64,000 nt of DNA, from contig CM024758.1 of NCBI GenBank assembly GCA_014218235.1, positions 74,038,206-74,102,205 on the forward strand, in the 5' to 3' direction. Both the position numbers and the translations under genes were made by a program. Below the pieces are notes generated by a model. That model searched no databases. It was not told the origin of the DNA and was given only the letters and a program-made list of their open reading frames with translations. Below, one piece after another: positions 12,588 through 23,868 of the stretch (its first letter is position 1; each line of letters starts with the position of its first letter). This DNA comes from Colocasia esculenta. Its lineage: Eukaryota; Streptophyta; Magnoliopsida; Alismatales; Araceae.

Positions 12588-13505
12588 GGAGTGTGGATTT
12601 CTACAGCATATTTGGATTGGCCAAGCTCCTCTTAAGGATTTGATTTCTATCCCTTACAGTGGGCCTGGGGTCACTGTTAGGGAGGTTATGAATAATGTGG
12701 ATCACCCAATTCACAACCTTCTCCCGTGTTCCAATTTTTTCAGGATGTCCAGTTGCTCGATCACGAGGATTGTTGTGTTTGGACTCCGTCTACTGATGGC
12801 TCTTTCACCACTTCTTCTGCGTACAAGCTCCTATTTGTGCCTGGCGTGAAGAGGAGGCCTTGCCACGTCTGTGGAATCACCTCTTCTATAGGCGTGCCTC
12901 TACCTTATGTTGGAAACTCCTATATAGAGCCATTCCTATGGACACACGAATATCTGATCAGGGAATTGCCATTGCGTCTAGATGTCCTACTGTACAGTCC
13001 ATTGCTATGAAGACTTGAACCACCTTTTCATCTCTAGTGATGTGGCGTCCAAGCTCTTGCAGGGGGTTGCACCGATGCTGGATATTAATTTGAGCTCTTA
13101 TGATAGTATCACCAACCGTCTATGGCAGATCTTGTGTACTTGCAATCCTACAACGCCATATGGTTTTACCTCTCTGTACTCTTCCATGCTCATTGTTTGG
13201 GAAATCTGGCGCACTACATGCCTTATGCGGTTTGAGGGGAAGAGGCCACCCCTTCACAGAATTATCCATAATATTCATTTCATGGTCTCCACGTCTCTTG
13301 AGAATATGGTGTTCAGGTTCTCTTCATCTGATAAACACCTCAAAGATATCCAGCCGCTTGGATTCTCTCCAAAGATCAAAGCAAGTTCTTTTAAACTTGT
13401 CAGGTGGATCCCACCAGATTCTGGTTTGGTTCTCAATGTTGATGGAGCGAGTAAGGGGAATCCGGGGACATGTGGGGGAGGTGGTTGTATCAGGGACAGT
13501 AATTT
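12583..13505 (+). pseudogene. L1-type LINE, zinc-binding and RNase H region, right part
   Basis: Continues the LINE of 2,970-3,396. In order: the SVDF end of the GDG...W motif, a DCCVWTPSTDGSFTTSSAYKLL-like stretch in another frame (about 12,730-12,830; the D..W....G.F...SAY signature of the RT zinc-binding region), a cysteine/histidine zinc-binding stretch with CHCYED/NHLFISSDVA (about 12,990-13,050), WEIWRTTCLMRFEG (13,200) and an RNase H start LVLNVDGASKGNPG (about 13,425-13,470) with GGGCIRDS. Several frameshifts are present. After the RDS motif it changes abruptly into minus-strand gag. The single 224-codon ORF here is only part of this degraded protein. Confidence 0.85.
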
Positions 13506-13986
13506 CCTTGTTGCAAAAGTCTTGAACGGGAAATTTGAATTGCTCATGTTTAGCCTGTTGAATTGCTCCTTGTTGCAAAGTCTTGAATTGCTCCTGTTTA
13601 GCCTGTTGAATTTGAACGGGAAAGAACGTATCATTAAATACCTCCAAAAACTCTAGCCAAGTGATGTTGTCCTCCGTTCTACCAGAAAATGTCATTTGCA
13701 TTTTCAACCTCCACCACTCCTGTGCAAAACCTCGTAGCTAATAAGTAGCCAAAATTACCCTATCCATTGATGGACACCTCATAGTGACAAAAACTCGCTC
13801 TATTTCATGTATCCAGTGTTCTGCCATATCTGGGTTGGGACCTCCTATATAAGTAGGTGTCTGCAACCTCAAGAATATCTCAATTGCATAGTAGGCTCCT
13901 CCGCTGGTCGCAGTGGTACTATTGGTGGCATAGGTGTTAGTTATGGATGTCCTCAAGCCAATCATAACTTGTACAATCTTGTTCTT
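13506..13986 (-). pseudogene. Ty3/gypsy gag fragment (capsid domain)
   Basis: The minus strand from about 13,965 carries PTYIGGPNPDMAEHWIHEI, then RVFVTMRCPSMDRVILATY, a TAG where Gln is expected (13,738-13,740), LRGFAQEWWR, TWLEFLEVFNDTFFPVQIQQ and AKQEQFKTLQQ. This is the standard order of the retrotransposon gag capsid domain in chromoviruses. A short internal duplication repeats the IQQAK-EQFK segment at 13,545-13,610. No zinc knuckle remains. It is cut by LINE at the left and by an LTR at the right. Confidence 0.85.
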
Positions 13987-15431
13987 TGATAATAATAATA
14001 GGCTTTTATATTCATTATGTGTAATTCGTTTATCGTTTCATTATGAAGTCCATGAATATGCGCAATGGATATTAATTATGATGAGATCATAACAATGAGA
14101 TTAATATCCTTTAAACGTATATTCTTAATTATTCCTAGTCGGAGGATATTCGAGAAGGACATCGGATATCCGGTTAGGCTAGTACAGGTTGCACCTACTC
14201 ATATGATGAGGGTGACTGGTCTCATAGTCACTTGTGTGGAGACACTAAGGTGAATCTGTAGGTGCTCATTGGAGAATGAGTTCACTGAACTGATCTGTTA
14301 TGAATCGCTGGATGGTAATGTTACCTAATGTCAACCAGCTAGATTCATTGTCACAGGGCATGATTGGTCCTTAGACCTAAGACACCAAGGACACCTTGTT
14401 GGTGGACTTCTGGGTTTTGACCTTGACATATAGATCTCTAGCCATGAGGTCTTAATCAGTTAAGTGTTCGGATCTAGCAGGAATACCTTCGAAGGTGATT
14501 GTGTGGTCAATATGGATCGCTTGCTCTTGGTAATAAGAGAGTGAATGCTCTAGGGAAAGATGCCTGATAGTCCCTGGCCAGGGCAAACTACTTATCAAAA
14601 AAGGAGTTTTCTGATATTGTTATGCGGCATCTGAACCAAGTGAGTACACACATTAGGGTTTGACAGTTGACCATACCCTAAGTGCACTCGAGAGCATTGT
14701 ACGAGCGAAGGATTATAGTCACGTGGTAACTGATGACAGAAAAAAGGTTCCTTGATTGGGTTGCTGAACCCCAATGCTTTCCAAGATCAAGTGGTGTTGC
14801 TTGGCACCCAACTTGATTGGAAGCCTGGTCAATTATCGTGAGACGATAATTGATTGTGTAATTAATAATATGAGATATTATTAATTATAGTAAGTCAATA
14901 AAGAGTTATTGGGCTTAATGGGCTGAAAACTGGACTAGCACTTGGGCCTAGAGGGTCACACGCAATAGAGTTCCGAGCAGACTGGGCAGGGAACCATTAT
15001 AGACAATAACTGGGTTTGTTGAAAAAACCGCAGTGTCTATAAATATTAGCGGAGAGTCAAACCCTGGCAAAAGCTCCAGGCTCTCCCTGGCCGCCACCTC
15101 CCTCTCTCTCCGTGGGCGCCCCCACCTTCTCTCTCTCCTCTCTCTGGCACATGGTGGAGCTGAGATCCGGGAGACGCGGGGAGACCGAGGAGATCCGTCT
15201 GCGTCCGGAGCTCGCGGGGATACATCTAGAGGCCGGACACTTGAACGGCTTGAAGCACCAGCGCCTCCAGCGCACACTTCCTCCCGGATTCGGGAGTTTC
15301 GCAACCCCGCAAAGGTATAGATCGGATCTCCTTGTGCGCGGGTTCTCAATTTTTCTGTTCGATCCGACCACCGGCAACGATATCTACGAGAGGGAATTGC
15401 GTTTCCGCTGCGCCCTATTCGATTCCTTACA
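13987..15431 (+). mobile_element. 5' LTR of an LTR retrotransposon, copia-like
   Basis: The 3' limit is well supported: TTCCTTACA at 15,431 is followed by one base and a 16-base initiator tRNA-Met primer site. The 5' limit at TGATAATAATAATAGG is inferred from where gag sequence stops and TG begins. A TATAAATA box at 15,038-15,045 lies about 390 bp before the LTR end. No matching 3' LTR is in the window. A Ty1/copia origin is favoured by the primer site spacing but is not proven, because no coding region is visible before the gap. Confidence 0.65.
15038..15045 (+). promoter_or_regulatory. TATA box of the 13,987-15,431 LTR
   Basis: TATAAATA in the sense direction, followed by a C-rich leader; a well-formed core promoter. 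Confidence 0.6.
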
Positions 15432-15432
15432 G

Positions 15433-15448
15433 TGGTATCAGAGCCAGG
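15433..15448 (+). other. Primer binding site, initiator tRNA-Met
   Basis: TGGTATCAGAGCCAGG, 16 bases matching the tRNA 3' end complement; the longest such match in the window. Confidence 0.9.
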
Positions 15449-15918
15449 TTGCTGGCTCGGTCGGAATCGGCGTCGTGATGAATGTCATATTATGTGTTTT
15501 CGTCGATTCGCGTTCTGCATGAATCCCTAATTTTTACCTCGTTCTTGGGTCGCACATGGGATGTGCACTTCCTATTGGTACATGGAAGTTGTTCCTGGTA
15601 CCAAGGGCTTCGCAAAGAACCCTTTGTGGTGTCGTTTGGCCCTCTGTAGAGGCCACACGACCCTCTGCAAGATGCCTTCATTGTGCAGGTTTCGCTTTCT
15701 TGGAAAGTCCAAGATGGGGCAATTTTTGCAGGTTTTTGGGGTTTTTCCGGGGATTTCTGGGCGATGGGAGGCGGTCTCCGGTGCGCCGGCGCCGTCCGCG
15801 GCCACCGGAGGCGGCGCGGGGGCCGGCGGGGCCACCCTCCGCCGGGGGCGGCGGCGGATAGGGTTTCACCCTAGCGCGCACCCTCCGTTCGGGAGGAGGG
15901 GGCGACCCCGCGCGGGGC
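15449..15918 (+). other. Untranslated leader after the primer site, running into the gap
   Basis: No gag motif is seen. GC content rises steeply from about 15,770, with CGG/CCG runs, which may explain the assembly break. Small ORFs here look like composition effects. Confidence 0.55.
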
Positions 15919-16018
15919 NNNNNNNNNNNNNNNNNNNNNNNNNNNNNNNNNNNNNNNNNNNNNNNNNNNNNNNNNNNNNNNNNNNNNNNNNNNNNNNNNN
16001 NNNNNNNNNNNNNNNNNN
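15919..16018. other. Assembly gap, 100 N
   Basis: Exactly 100 N between unrelated sequences. Distances and order across it should not be trusted. Confidence 0.95.
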
Positions 16019-16665
16019 TACCTAACTCTAGGTGATAGGTCTAGGACGAAACCCTAAGTTACTTGCATCACTAAAACCTCTAAAGATCGAATTTTGGGCG
16101 AAGAATCCCTCCTTGGCCAAGCCAAAGAGGTGATGTCCTTTGCCTTGATTCAACCCACGCTGAGTAGATGATTTCCCGGAGTTAGGAGAGCTGCTCCACC
16201 TCCAGAATAGTCTCTAAACGCAAAAGATTGTCGGAGAAGCCTTCAGATCCACCGGATCAAGCCTCTCAACCCTCTCTTTCTCTTCCTGAAACCGAGAAAG
16301 CCTCTCTTCTGAACCAAAGCCCCTTCCCTAACCCATATGTCTAGGTTAAATAGCATTAGAGTCAGGGGAATCCTAGGTCTTAAGAGTCTGACCGTTGGGA
16401 TAGGTTTCCTATCAAACTCCAGAGAAATCGGTCAGTTACAGATCTGAATGCCAAACGTAGCCAGAGAAGTAACGTCCACATAGCTGCCGTCACCAGAAAT
16501 AGGCGTCAATCGATGTTGACGTCTAGATCCTCTGGCCACAAGTAAACGACACAAGTGTTGTCGTCAACTACCCCTTAACGTCATGGATGTTGACGTTAAG
16601 AGGGGATTTCGGCAGAACACTTAACATCAAACAGACATAATGTGCACAGAAATTGAGGGCCTACA
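16019..16665 (-). mobile_element. A-type gypsy LTR, 5' part only
   Basis: The complement matches the first 660 bp of the A LTR at 57,080-57,742, including the CTTAACGTCA...TTGACGTTAAG inverted pair at about 16,573-16,600. It ends in CCTACA, which abuts CTTCC, the same target junction (GGAAG) as at 57,075-57,079. The rest of A is lost in the gap. Confidence 0.85.
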
Positions 16666-17271
16666 CTTCCGATTGTAGTTTTTGGTGTGTGGTGGATTGG
16701 CTTGTTGATGCCAGTCCTGTTACCCTATATGGGTAGGTTTCCGTGAAGCTTGCAGCTTAGGCAGTGGTTTTCCTGTGAGGCTTGTCGCTTAGGCGACCAA
16801 TTGTTGTAGTTGGTTTGGCTCTCGGTGTAGCTAGTGAGACCCTTTGGGGTTGAGGTCTCTTTCCTTTCAGGTGTTGTTTTGGGAGGTTCCCTGCTTAGCC
16901 AGTGACTGTTAAGGCTCACTCATTTATAGTTCTTTTCAGGTGTTAGCCTTTTGTGTGGCTTACGGAGGCGTTGGGTAGACTTTTACCACCAGCAGTAGAA
17001 GTTAGTGGCGTTGTGTGAGCTTGTGCTTTCTCGGATATACCCCAGGTAGTTGTACTCTTTTCTTGACATGTAATAATGTATTGGGACAGTTGTACAATGT
17101 TGTATACAGGTATGAGCACATGTACTTCTTTGTGTCTTATACTTTTGTTGTTGTCTTTTATATTCTTACTGGACACTTGTGCGTGTTATCCCTTGCGAGA
17201 CTTCTGTTCGATCGGGGGAGGCAGACTTGGATATGGAGCCTTTTTGGGCATAAATATCCAAGGCCGTTACA
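16666..17271 (+). mobile_element. B-type LTR, 3' part, inserted in pol of element C
   Basis: Matches the 3' 600 bp of the B-type LTRs, ending GGCCGTTACA. It lies between the A LTR and the RNase H remnant of C. Flanking bases TGTA(G/T) next to RNase H sequence are the same as at 56,470-56,474, so this is the same ancient insertion event as in contig 3. Confidence 0.85.
16895..16919 (+). promoter_or_regulatory. Conserved LTR hairpin, weakened
   Basis: TTAGCC...GGCTCA: the first G of the TGAGCC arm is changed to T. It lies 352 nt from the LTR end. Flanked by TTTCAG|GTGTTG at 16,870 and TTTTCAG|GTGTTAG at 16,939. Confidence 0.5.
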
Positions 17272-19045
17272 TGTAGGTGAGAGTTTTGAGATATTCACAG
17301 ATCATAATAGCTTTGAAGTATTTTCTCTCAGAAATATTTGAATTTGATGGCAGCGCAGATGGATGGAGTAATTTTAAGATTATGATTTCAACTTAGCATA
17401 CCATCCGGGAAGAGCCAATGTTGTTGCAGATGCACTGAGCAGAAGGCAGTTATGAATCAGATGATGATCAGAGAATGGAAACTATTGAAGATGTAGTAGA
17501 GAATTCATTATTTGTGCCAATAATCACAGCGGCGAGCAATATTAGCAAACAGTGCAGTGGAACCTTCTTTGTATTGGCAGATAGTGGAAGCGTAGAGAAC
17601 AAATAAAAATTTGGTGGATATTGTGAGAAATGAGGAGGTTACACTTGATGATGACAGTGTGGTCAGGCTTAAGGGCTGATTATATGTTCCAGCAGAAGTC
17701 GAGGTGAGGCAGAAAGTATTAGAGGAAGCTCACAGGTCCAGATACACCATCCATCCAGACAGTACCAAGATGTATCAAAATTTGAAGAAGCATTTCTAGT
17801 GGCCAAATAAGAAAGAAAGTGCAGAATTTATATCGCGATGTCTGGTATGTTAGAAAGTAAAAGCAGAGCATCAGAGACCAGGAGGACTATTACAGCCATT
17901 GCCAATTCACAGTGGAAATGGGATGACATCGCCATGGATTTTGTAGTTGGTTTGCCCAGGACAGCAGCAGGTCACAATGGAATTTGGGTTTTTGTGGACA
18001 GATTGCCTAAAGTTTACAGGTTATTGGCAGTGAGCATGTCATAGACTGTGGATAGATTAGTCAGATTGTATGTAGACAGAATAGTACCTTTGCATAGAAT
18101 TCCAATTCCATTGTTTCAGATAGAGATCCCATGTTTACTTCAGGTTTTCTGAGGAGTTTACAGAGAGTGGTTGGCAAAGATTGAGATACAGTTCAGCTTA
18201 TCATCCATAGACAGTGGACAAACAGAAATACAATTCAAACTATAGATGATATGTTGAGAGCTTGTTGTTTGGTATGGGGAAGTACCTGGGAGCACCACTT
18301 GGGCATGGTAGAGTTTGCATACAAGTATCAGAATGGCACCTTATGACTTTGTATGGAAGACCTTGCAGGACACCATTGAACTGGCATGAGGTAGGTGAGA
18401 GACAGTTTATGGGTCTTGAACTGATTCAGCAGTGTTCAGAAATGGTTAAATTTATCGAGGAAAGCTTCAAACAGCGCAGAGTTGTCATAAGAGCAATGCA
18501 TATACCAGACGTAGGCCACTACAGTTTGAAGTTGGTGATTATGTGTTTCTGAAGGTTTCTCTACCAAGGTGTGCTCAGGTTCAGAACGAAAGGCAAATTG
18601 AGTCCAAGATACGTTGGTCCATTCTAGATTTTAGAAGGATTGGTGAAACAGCCTACAAATTGGATCTTCCAGCAGACTTCACAGATGCACATGATGTATT
18701 CCATGTTGAAATGCTCAAGGTATATCCGAGATCCTTCTCAGGTGGTCATTTCAGCGAGATGATCTGAAGCCAGACATGGCAATGCCAGAATATCCAGTAC
18801 AAATTACTGGACGCAAACCCAAAAGTTGAGAAATAAAGAAATTGAATTAGTGAAAATCAGGGGAAACAGGCAGGCAGAGAAGATACATGGGAACTGGTAC
18901 AAGGAAATGACGAAAGTGTATCCATACTTGTTTGAGTAAGCCTTTAATTCTTTTAGGTGATAGTACCATGCTTGTTTAGATGGAAATTTTCATGCTATGC
19001 CTTCTTTCTAAATTTCGAGGATGAAATTTCTTTAGGTGATAGTAA
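17272..19045 (+). pseudogene. Element C pol: RNase H end, integrase, chromodomain
   Basis: Begins in RNase H (FEIFTDHNS, 17,285) and runs through the linker, the integrase zinc finger (HRSRYTIHPDSTKMYQN, then CLVC, about 17,730-17,850), the core (MDFVVGLPRTAAGHNGIWVF, 17,935) and the C-terminal GDYVFLKVS...PRYVG (18,530-18,620). It ends in a chromodomain remnant (LRNKEIELVKI, then DTWEL and MTKVYPYLF in two frames, 18,820-18,937). The order integrase-chromodomain marks a chromovirus, Tekay-like by the 3' tail. TAG stops at 17,797 and 17,851 replace expected residues and are shared with the contig 3 copy. Many frameshifts; dead. Confidence 0.88.
18953..19045 (+). promoter_or_regulatory. Doubled plus-strand primer-like tract of element C
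   Basis: TTTTAGGTGATAGTA occurs at about 18,955 and again (TTTAGGTGATAGTAA) at 19,031-19,045, directly before the LTR. TTTCGAGGATGAAATTTC precedes the second, as in Tekay-type elements. Confidence 0.65.
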
Positions 19046-20397
19046 TGTGCATATTGACCGTTCAGATCGTCGCTTAGTGGTTGTGATGGCTAGTGTGTGG
19101 CCTGTGGCTTGAGTTTCATGTGTCTACGCAGGTTTTGGGGCTTTGAGGGCTGACAGATTGGGCCCAGAGCACCCACAGGTTTCTCTGTCTGTGACCGTGA
19201 TAGAGTTGGGTGTCGCGTTCTGAACGCGATGGTCCAGGGCGTCGCGTTCATGAAACCACCGTTTAGGGTCTTCGTCTACAGGTCCGCCGTGTGGCGCACA
19301 CTGGGCCACCTGTTGGCGTCAGCAGTGAGAAGGCGACGACCTAAACCGTCGCGTTCTGGTCTTGACAGCAGGGTACGTCGTGTTCTCCACTCTGAACTAT
19401 TTTAACCTAGGTTGGCCAAACAGAGCTCAGCAAGCTCTGTTCGGCCGGGAGAGGAGGTTTTGCTGTGCTTTAGGGGGATTTGAAGTTTTGGAGCCGAATT
19501 TGGCGTGGTCTCGCCGCGAGGACGTGGTACGAAGCGGGGCAAACGTCGGATTATTGTTGTTCTTCGCGTTCTTCGTGAAGGTAGAGATATTCCACCTTGT
19601 TTCTTGTCGTGGATTGAGTGTTGAGAATGTTTAGCTTGTTATACTGTTATAGATGTTAGATACCATGCTAGAGTAATGGTTAGAACATGTATTATTGCTT
19701 TTTATAGAAGATAGCATGGGTTACTTGGGATTCAGAGATGGAACCCCAGATTCGGGTCACTGTCTGTGAAGGCGACGGACCTGGGTGTCGCGTTTAGAAC
19801 GCAACAGCTCGACCCGTCACGTTCTACTTATAAACGTGACATATCAAGGTGTCACATTCTGATGGCGACAGTGGACCCCATCGCGATCTGGTTTCCAATG
19901 GAAATGGGTCTATGCATGTTTATGTGATTATCAAATTATCTTTATTTGTTTTTATGGCAATGGTAAGAGGTGCATCGGTACTTGTGGAGTTCGAGGAACG
20001 TGGGGTTCACGTGGTTTGTGTGGTGCTCACGTGGTTTATGTGTGCGTGGCGGGTAGTACGACGCCTACTGTGGTTACCTCTCCAGTCAGGTACCCTAGAT
20101 TTGTTGTGAGCCAGGCACGTTAGTGCTCGGGGTTTGTCCCGATACTTGTGTAGCATCGAGGTCTATGTCGTCTTCCTGACACTCTAACTCTTGTGTAGAG
20201 TTGTACGTCCGGCTGAGGGAAAGTTGGCAGTGGGACAATGACTTGTGAGAGTTTGTGTTTGTCGCTTGTAGCACACTCGTAGTTGGGGGTTACGGACACC
20301 AGTAGGCGTACTGGGCCCCAGCTAGTCCTATTTTCCAGTGCCTCACTTTAGGGAACTCGGACCGGAGTCCCTAAAGGTTCCAAGCATGGGTCTGCAG
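19046..20397 (+). mobile_element. 3' LTR of element C, truncated
   Basis: Starts TGTGCATATTGACCGTTCAG directly after the primer tract. It holds repeated CGCGTT/AACGCG words (19,212-19,330, 19,785-19,860) and the block shared with B LTRs (20,150-20,395). It is cut at 20,398 by Sirevirus 1. The contig 3 copy (53,500-54,690) lacks about 900 bp of the middle. Confidence 0.85.
20393..20397. repeat. Probable left target duplication of Sirevirus 1 (TGCAG)
   Basis: The five bases before the LTR end TGTTGCCC. The right-hand partner is not in the window, so it is unconfirmed. Confidence 0.4.
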
Positions 20398-20672
20398 TGT
20401 TGCCCGGTTGACAAGCCCAGAGGGGGGGAGGTGAATGGGTCTTTAAAATTATTTGATTAATACCTGTACTTAAAACATTAAAACAAACGTTCTTCGATGA
20501 AGGTTAGTAATTGTTAGTTCAAAGCGCAATCACACAAGATAAGCACCATTCAACACAAGACTTATCCTGGTTCGGACCTCCTTTCCTTAGGAGTCCTACG
20601 TCCAGCCCCTGAGCAACAACTCAGGATTCCACTAACTAGGGTACAGTCCCCCTAAGGACACTACAACACCCA

Positions 20673-20850
20673 GCTCAGCTGGTCTTCCTTCACACGAAGG
20701 GAATTACACCACCCTGGATGCCCCCTAGGTCTTCCTTCACAACAGAAGGGAACACCACCCTGGATAACCCACCAGGTCTTCCTTCACAGCCGAAGGGAAA
20801 GCACCCTGGATCCCACCAGGTCTTCCTTCACACACGAAGGGAAACACCAC
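20673..20850. repeat. Four-copy array with inverted CTTCC/GGAAG core
   Basis: Units of about 45-55 bp around GGTCTTCCTTCACA...GAAGGGAA and CACCCTGGAT. The CTTCCTTC and GAAGGGAA parts can pair. Confidence 0.75.
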
Positions 20851-21639
20851 AAAGATAAGCAATAAGAACAAGCCCCTAGATCAAGCTTCAACAAGCTAAG
20901 ATCTGAAGCACGAAGAACTGAGAGTAAAAGATCTAGAAATACATAAGACTCTCAGAACTACACAAGCTCTCTTAAGATTTTCACTACAGAGTGGAGAGCA
21001 AAGAGCAACACGAGAAGGAATGAAGTTCTTGGCTCTTAGAATTCTATCAGAAGATTTGAATAGCTTGAGCGTTCGTCCTTTTTTTTTCTTCTAAACTTCT
21101 GTCTTGTATATATATCTCCATTTGAAATACGGCCGTTGAAGTAACCGTTGTCTCTTAGATTGGTAGACGTTAGACTGCTTGACATTTGGAAGCTTCAACG
21201 ATCTTTTATCCAATTGAGCACGCAAAGAGATAATGTCTTCTGGCGTCTGTATGGTCTAACGTTGTATGACAGAACGTCTTTAGGACCTGCACAAATTAAA
21301 TGCTAGAACATTAGACAGCTAGGCTGTCTCTTGTTTGTCAGTAAACGTTGATATGAGTATTCACCAAAATAGCAATGCCAAATAGCTTGTTCTAAAAGAT
21401 GTGACAGAATATGCACGATAAAGAAAAGATATCATCTGCATGCATGCAGAGATACGTTCTGTCTTCATTAAATGCACAACAGTCAGACAGATAAGAGAAG
21501 ACTTTGACTATTCAACGCTTTAAGAATAAGATAATATCAAGTCGATATAAACCATAAAGTTGTTGTCTATATGACTTATGAAATCGTTATGAATACCAAC
21601 AAGTCATTATAGAGAGCAAATCATTATATTCATTAAAGA

Positions 21640-22310
21640 ATCGATATAGTCACTTAATAAATCGTTATGAGCTTTAAAGTAATCGTTGCGCGAAGCAAAT
21701 TGTTATGAGCGCTAAAGAAATCGTTGCGCGAAGCAAATCGTTATGAGCGCTAAGAAATCGTTGCACGATGCAAATCATTATGAGCCTAAAGAAATCGTTG
21801 CACGAAGCAAATCGTTATGAGCGCTAAAGAATCGTTGCGCGAAGCAAATCGTTATGAGCGCTAAAGAAATCGTTGCGCGAAAGCAAATCGTTATGAGCGC
21901 TAAAGAAATCGTTGCGCGAAGCAATCGTTATGAGCTCTAAAGAAATCGTTGCACGAAGCAAATTGTTATGAGCGCTAAAGAAATTGTTGTGCGAAGCAAA
22001 TCGTTATGAGCACTAAAGAAATCGTTCTACGAAGCAAATCGTTATGAGCGCTAAAGAAATCGTTGCGTGAAGCAAATCGTTATGAGCGCTAGAGAAATCG
22101 TTACGATGACTTAAGGAATCGTTACGACGGGCAAGTCGTTACGAGTTCTAAAGAAATCGTTACGATGACTTAAGGAATCGTTACGACGGGCAAGTCGTTA
22201 CGAGCTCTAAAGAAATCGTTACGATGACTTAAGGAATCGTTACGACGGGCAAGTCGTTACGAGTTCTAAGAAATCGTTGCGATGACTTAAGGAATCGTTA
22301 CGAGTACGAC
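21640..22310. repeat. Compound minisatellite in Sirevirus 1 LTR
   Basis: About eleven units of a 38-bp repeat (AAATCGTTATGAGCGCTAAA, then GAAATCGTTGCGCGAAGC) from about 21,658 to 22,085, followed by nearly four units of a 59-bp repeat built on the same word (ATCGTTACGATGACTTAAGG, ATCGTTACGACGGGCAAGTC, GTTACGAGTTCT). Both are variations on ATCGTTAYGA. Confidence 0.9.
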
Positions 22311-22614
22311 TTGATTGAAACACATGATATCTCAGACTTATAAAGAAATCGTTATGATATCAAATCGTTATAGCTCTATTCAAACGATATACATAAAGGA
22401 AATCGTTGTGACTTTCACAGAAGTCGGTGTGGACTTAGAGAAATACAATCTCGAAATATTTAATGCTTTAGAAATATAATGCTTACCAATATTGGCTTGA
22501 TTGACCTTGACCTTGGAGTATTTCTTGTACTTAAGACTTAGAGAACTTTGATAAGGTTTTGTTAATTACCAAAAAACATGTATATTTAAATTACTTGGGA
22601 TAGACTGATCATCA

Positions 22615-22760
22615 ATCTCCCCCTTTTGGTGATGACAAAAAATTATTAATAAGCATGAATATTTCCGGAAAGTATTTCAAACATGTTAAGTATTTTCTAA
22701 AGCTAAAGATTTTCGGAATGTATTTCAGACATGCTAATTTTCTCCCCCTTTTTGTCATTA
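22615..22760 (-). promoter_or_regulatory. Multiple polypurine tracts of Sirevirus 1
   Basis: The minus strand has AAAAGGGGGAGAT next to the LTR (22,616-22,628) and AAAAAGGGGGAGAAAAT at about 22,739-22,755. Several polypurine tracts are a described hallmark of Sireviruses. Confidence 0.65.
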
Positions 22761-23868
22761 AACAAAAAGATACTCTTAGAAAAAAAATGAAGAGAAAAGA
22801 TGGAAGGGTAGACAACCAACATATATTTATCAGTTTTGAGGATTTACAGATAAGTAATAAGCAGGGGATAACAAGGAGCCCAAAACGCTTGAGTACAGGG
22901 ATTGCCTGGCATTCCTGCTCTTCAAAGAAGGCTTGAAAGGCCCCAAAGTCAATTTGATAGGAGGGTCCCATAGCGGGAGCCATCCTTTTGATATGAAGCT
23001 GTCTTTGATCTGAAATGAAGTCCCCATACTTAACACGGCCCAGGGCTAATTTGTAAGTTAAGAAGGACCCAAAGTTGGCAAACCTAAGGAAAGCTTCAAT
23101 CTTGAGGGGATAGTCAATCTTAAGCGACCTAAGCTCTTGCTTTAAAGCAAAAAAACCTTGTATCTTTCGACCCAGGTCAGATAGGAGTCCCTGATGAGGT
23201 GAAGAGAGTTGGCATCCAAAATTCACCAGGAGACAAGAGAGGTTGATTTGAACTGGCTTAAGAGGCATTTAGATCACTGAGCTGCTGAGCAGACAACGAA
23301 TAAAGCTTCTGCCACTCTTCAGGAGACAATTGCTCGCATTCAGAGAGAATGGGGGCCAGAACATCTGCCTTGATATGCCCCTGAAGATACTTCCTAAAGA
23401 CGAATCTGGGGAAGGATAAGTCACGACCATCTTGAACAAATAATCTGGCCATTACCCTTGCAGCTCGCTCAAATATAAGTGTTCCCACAGAAGATTCCAT
23501 AATCAAGGCATGGAGAGGGGGAAGGAACACTATATTAGGAATAACCAAGGTGGCAAAATCAACCTGAAGGGACTCAGAATGAGCTGCGCTTGAACTGAGG
23601 GCCCTGATGGCTGCACGAAATTGACCCAACTGAGATTTGGGGAGGCGATGTACATAGCAGTAGTTACTGTACATCTGATACTGGCGGATGAATTTGATCT
23701 CTTTTTGAATGAAAGGGCCAAACAGATGTTTGTGGTGGATCTGGAACCATTCATAAAGGGGAAGAGGAGCTTCCCTAGGGGGAAATCTGGCAGCTTGAGC
23801 TCACGGAATTGACTGTACAGATCTTTATGGCTCCGAGCCCACTGCTCTTCAGTTTTGGCTTCAGTCAT
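22761..23868 (-). pseudogene. Env-like/third ORF of Sirevirus 1, C-terminal part
   Basis: The minus strand shows overlapping frames that together look like one protein: QFRELKLPDFPLGKLLFPFM with NGSRSTTNICLALSFKKR (23,680-23,800), SQLGQFRAAIRALSSSAAHS and IPNIVFLPPLHALIMESSVG with ERAARVMARLF (23,400-23,640), then YLQGHIKADVLAPILSECEQ (to 23,260) and FASFGSFLTYKLALG-like sequence further down. At least two frameshifts. It sits last before the 3' LTR, the place of env-like genes in Sireviruses. I do not recognise a catalytic domain; function unknown. Confidence 0.6.

Larger units (their letters stand above)
20398..22614 (-). mobile_element. 3' LTR of Sirevirus-like copia element 1
   Basis: 2,217 bp. 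On the minus strand it starts TGATGATCAGTC directly after the purine tract AAAAGGGGGAGAT and ends GGGCAACA. Two satellite-like arrays lie inside (20,673-20,850 and 21,640-22,310). A GGTTCGGA...CTCCTACGTCCA block with a hairpin CCTGAG/CTCAGG (20,608-20,625) is shared with the Sirevirus 2 LTR. The AGAGGGGGGG/TTCGGA combination is common in plant copia LTRs (recalled, not searched). Confidence 0.85.

Noticed and set aside
12982..13656. 224-codon ORF as a host gene with RNase H domain
   Set aside because: It is the C-terminal end of a frameshifted L1 LINE and runs into antisense gag; no complete domain or start context.
15556..15874. Arg/Gly/Pro-rich ORFs before the gap
   Set aside because: A product of extreme GC composition in an untranslated leader; open in several frames on both strands.
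21640..22310. Regular repeats resembling a CRISPR array
   Set aside because: Units are head-to-tail without unique spacers, lie in a plant LTR and vary internally; this is a minisatellite.
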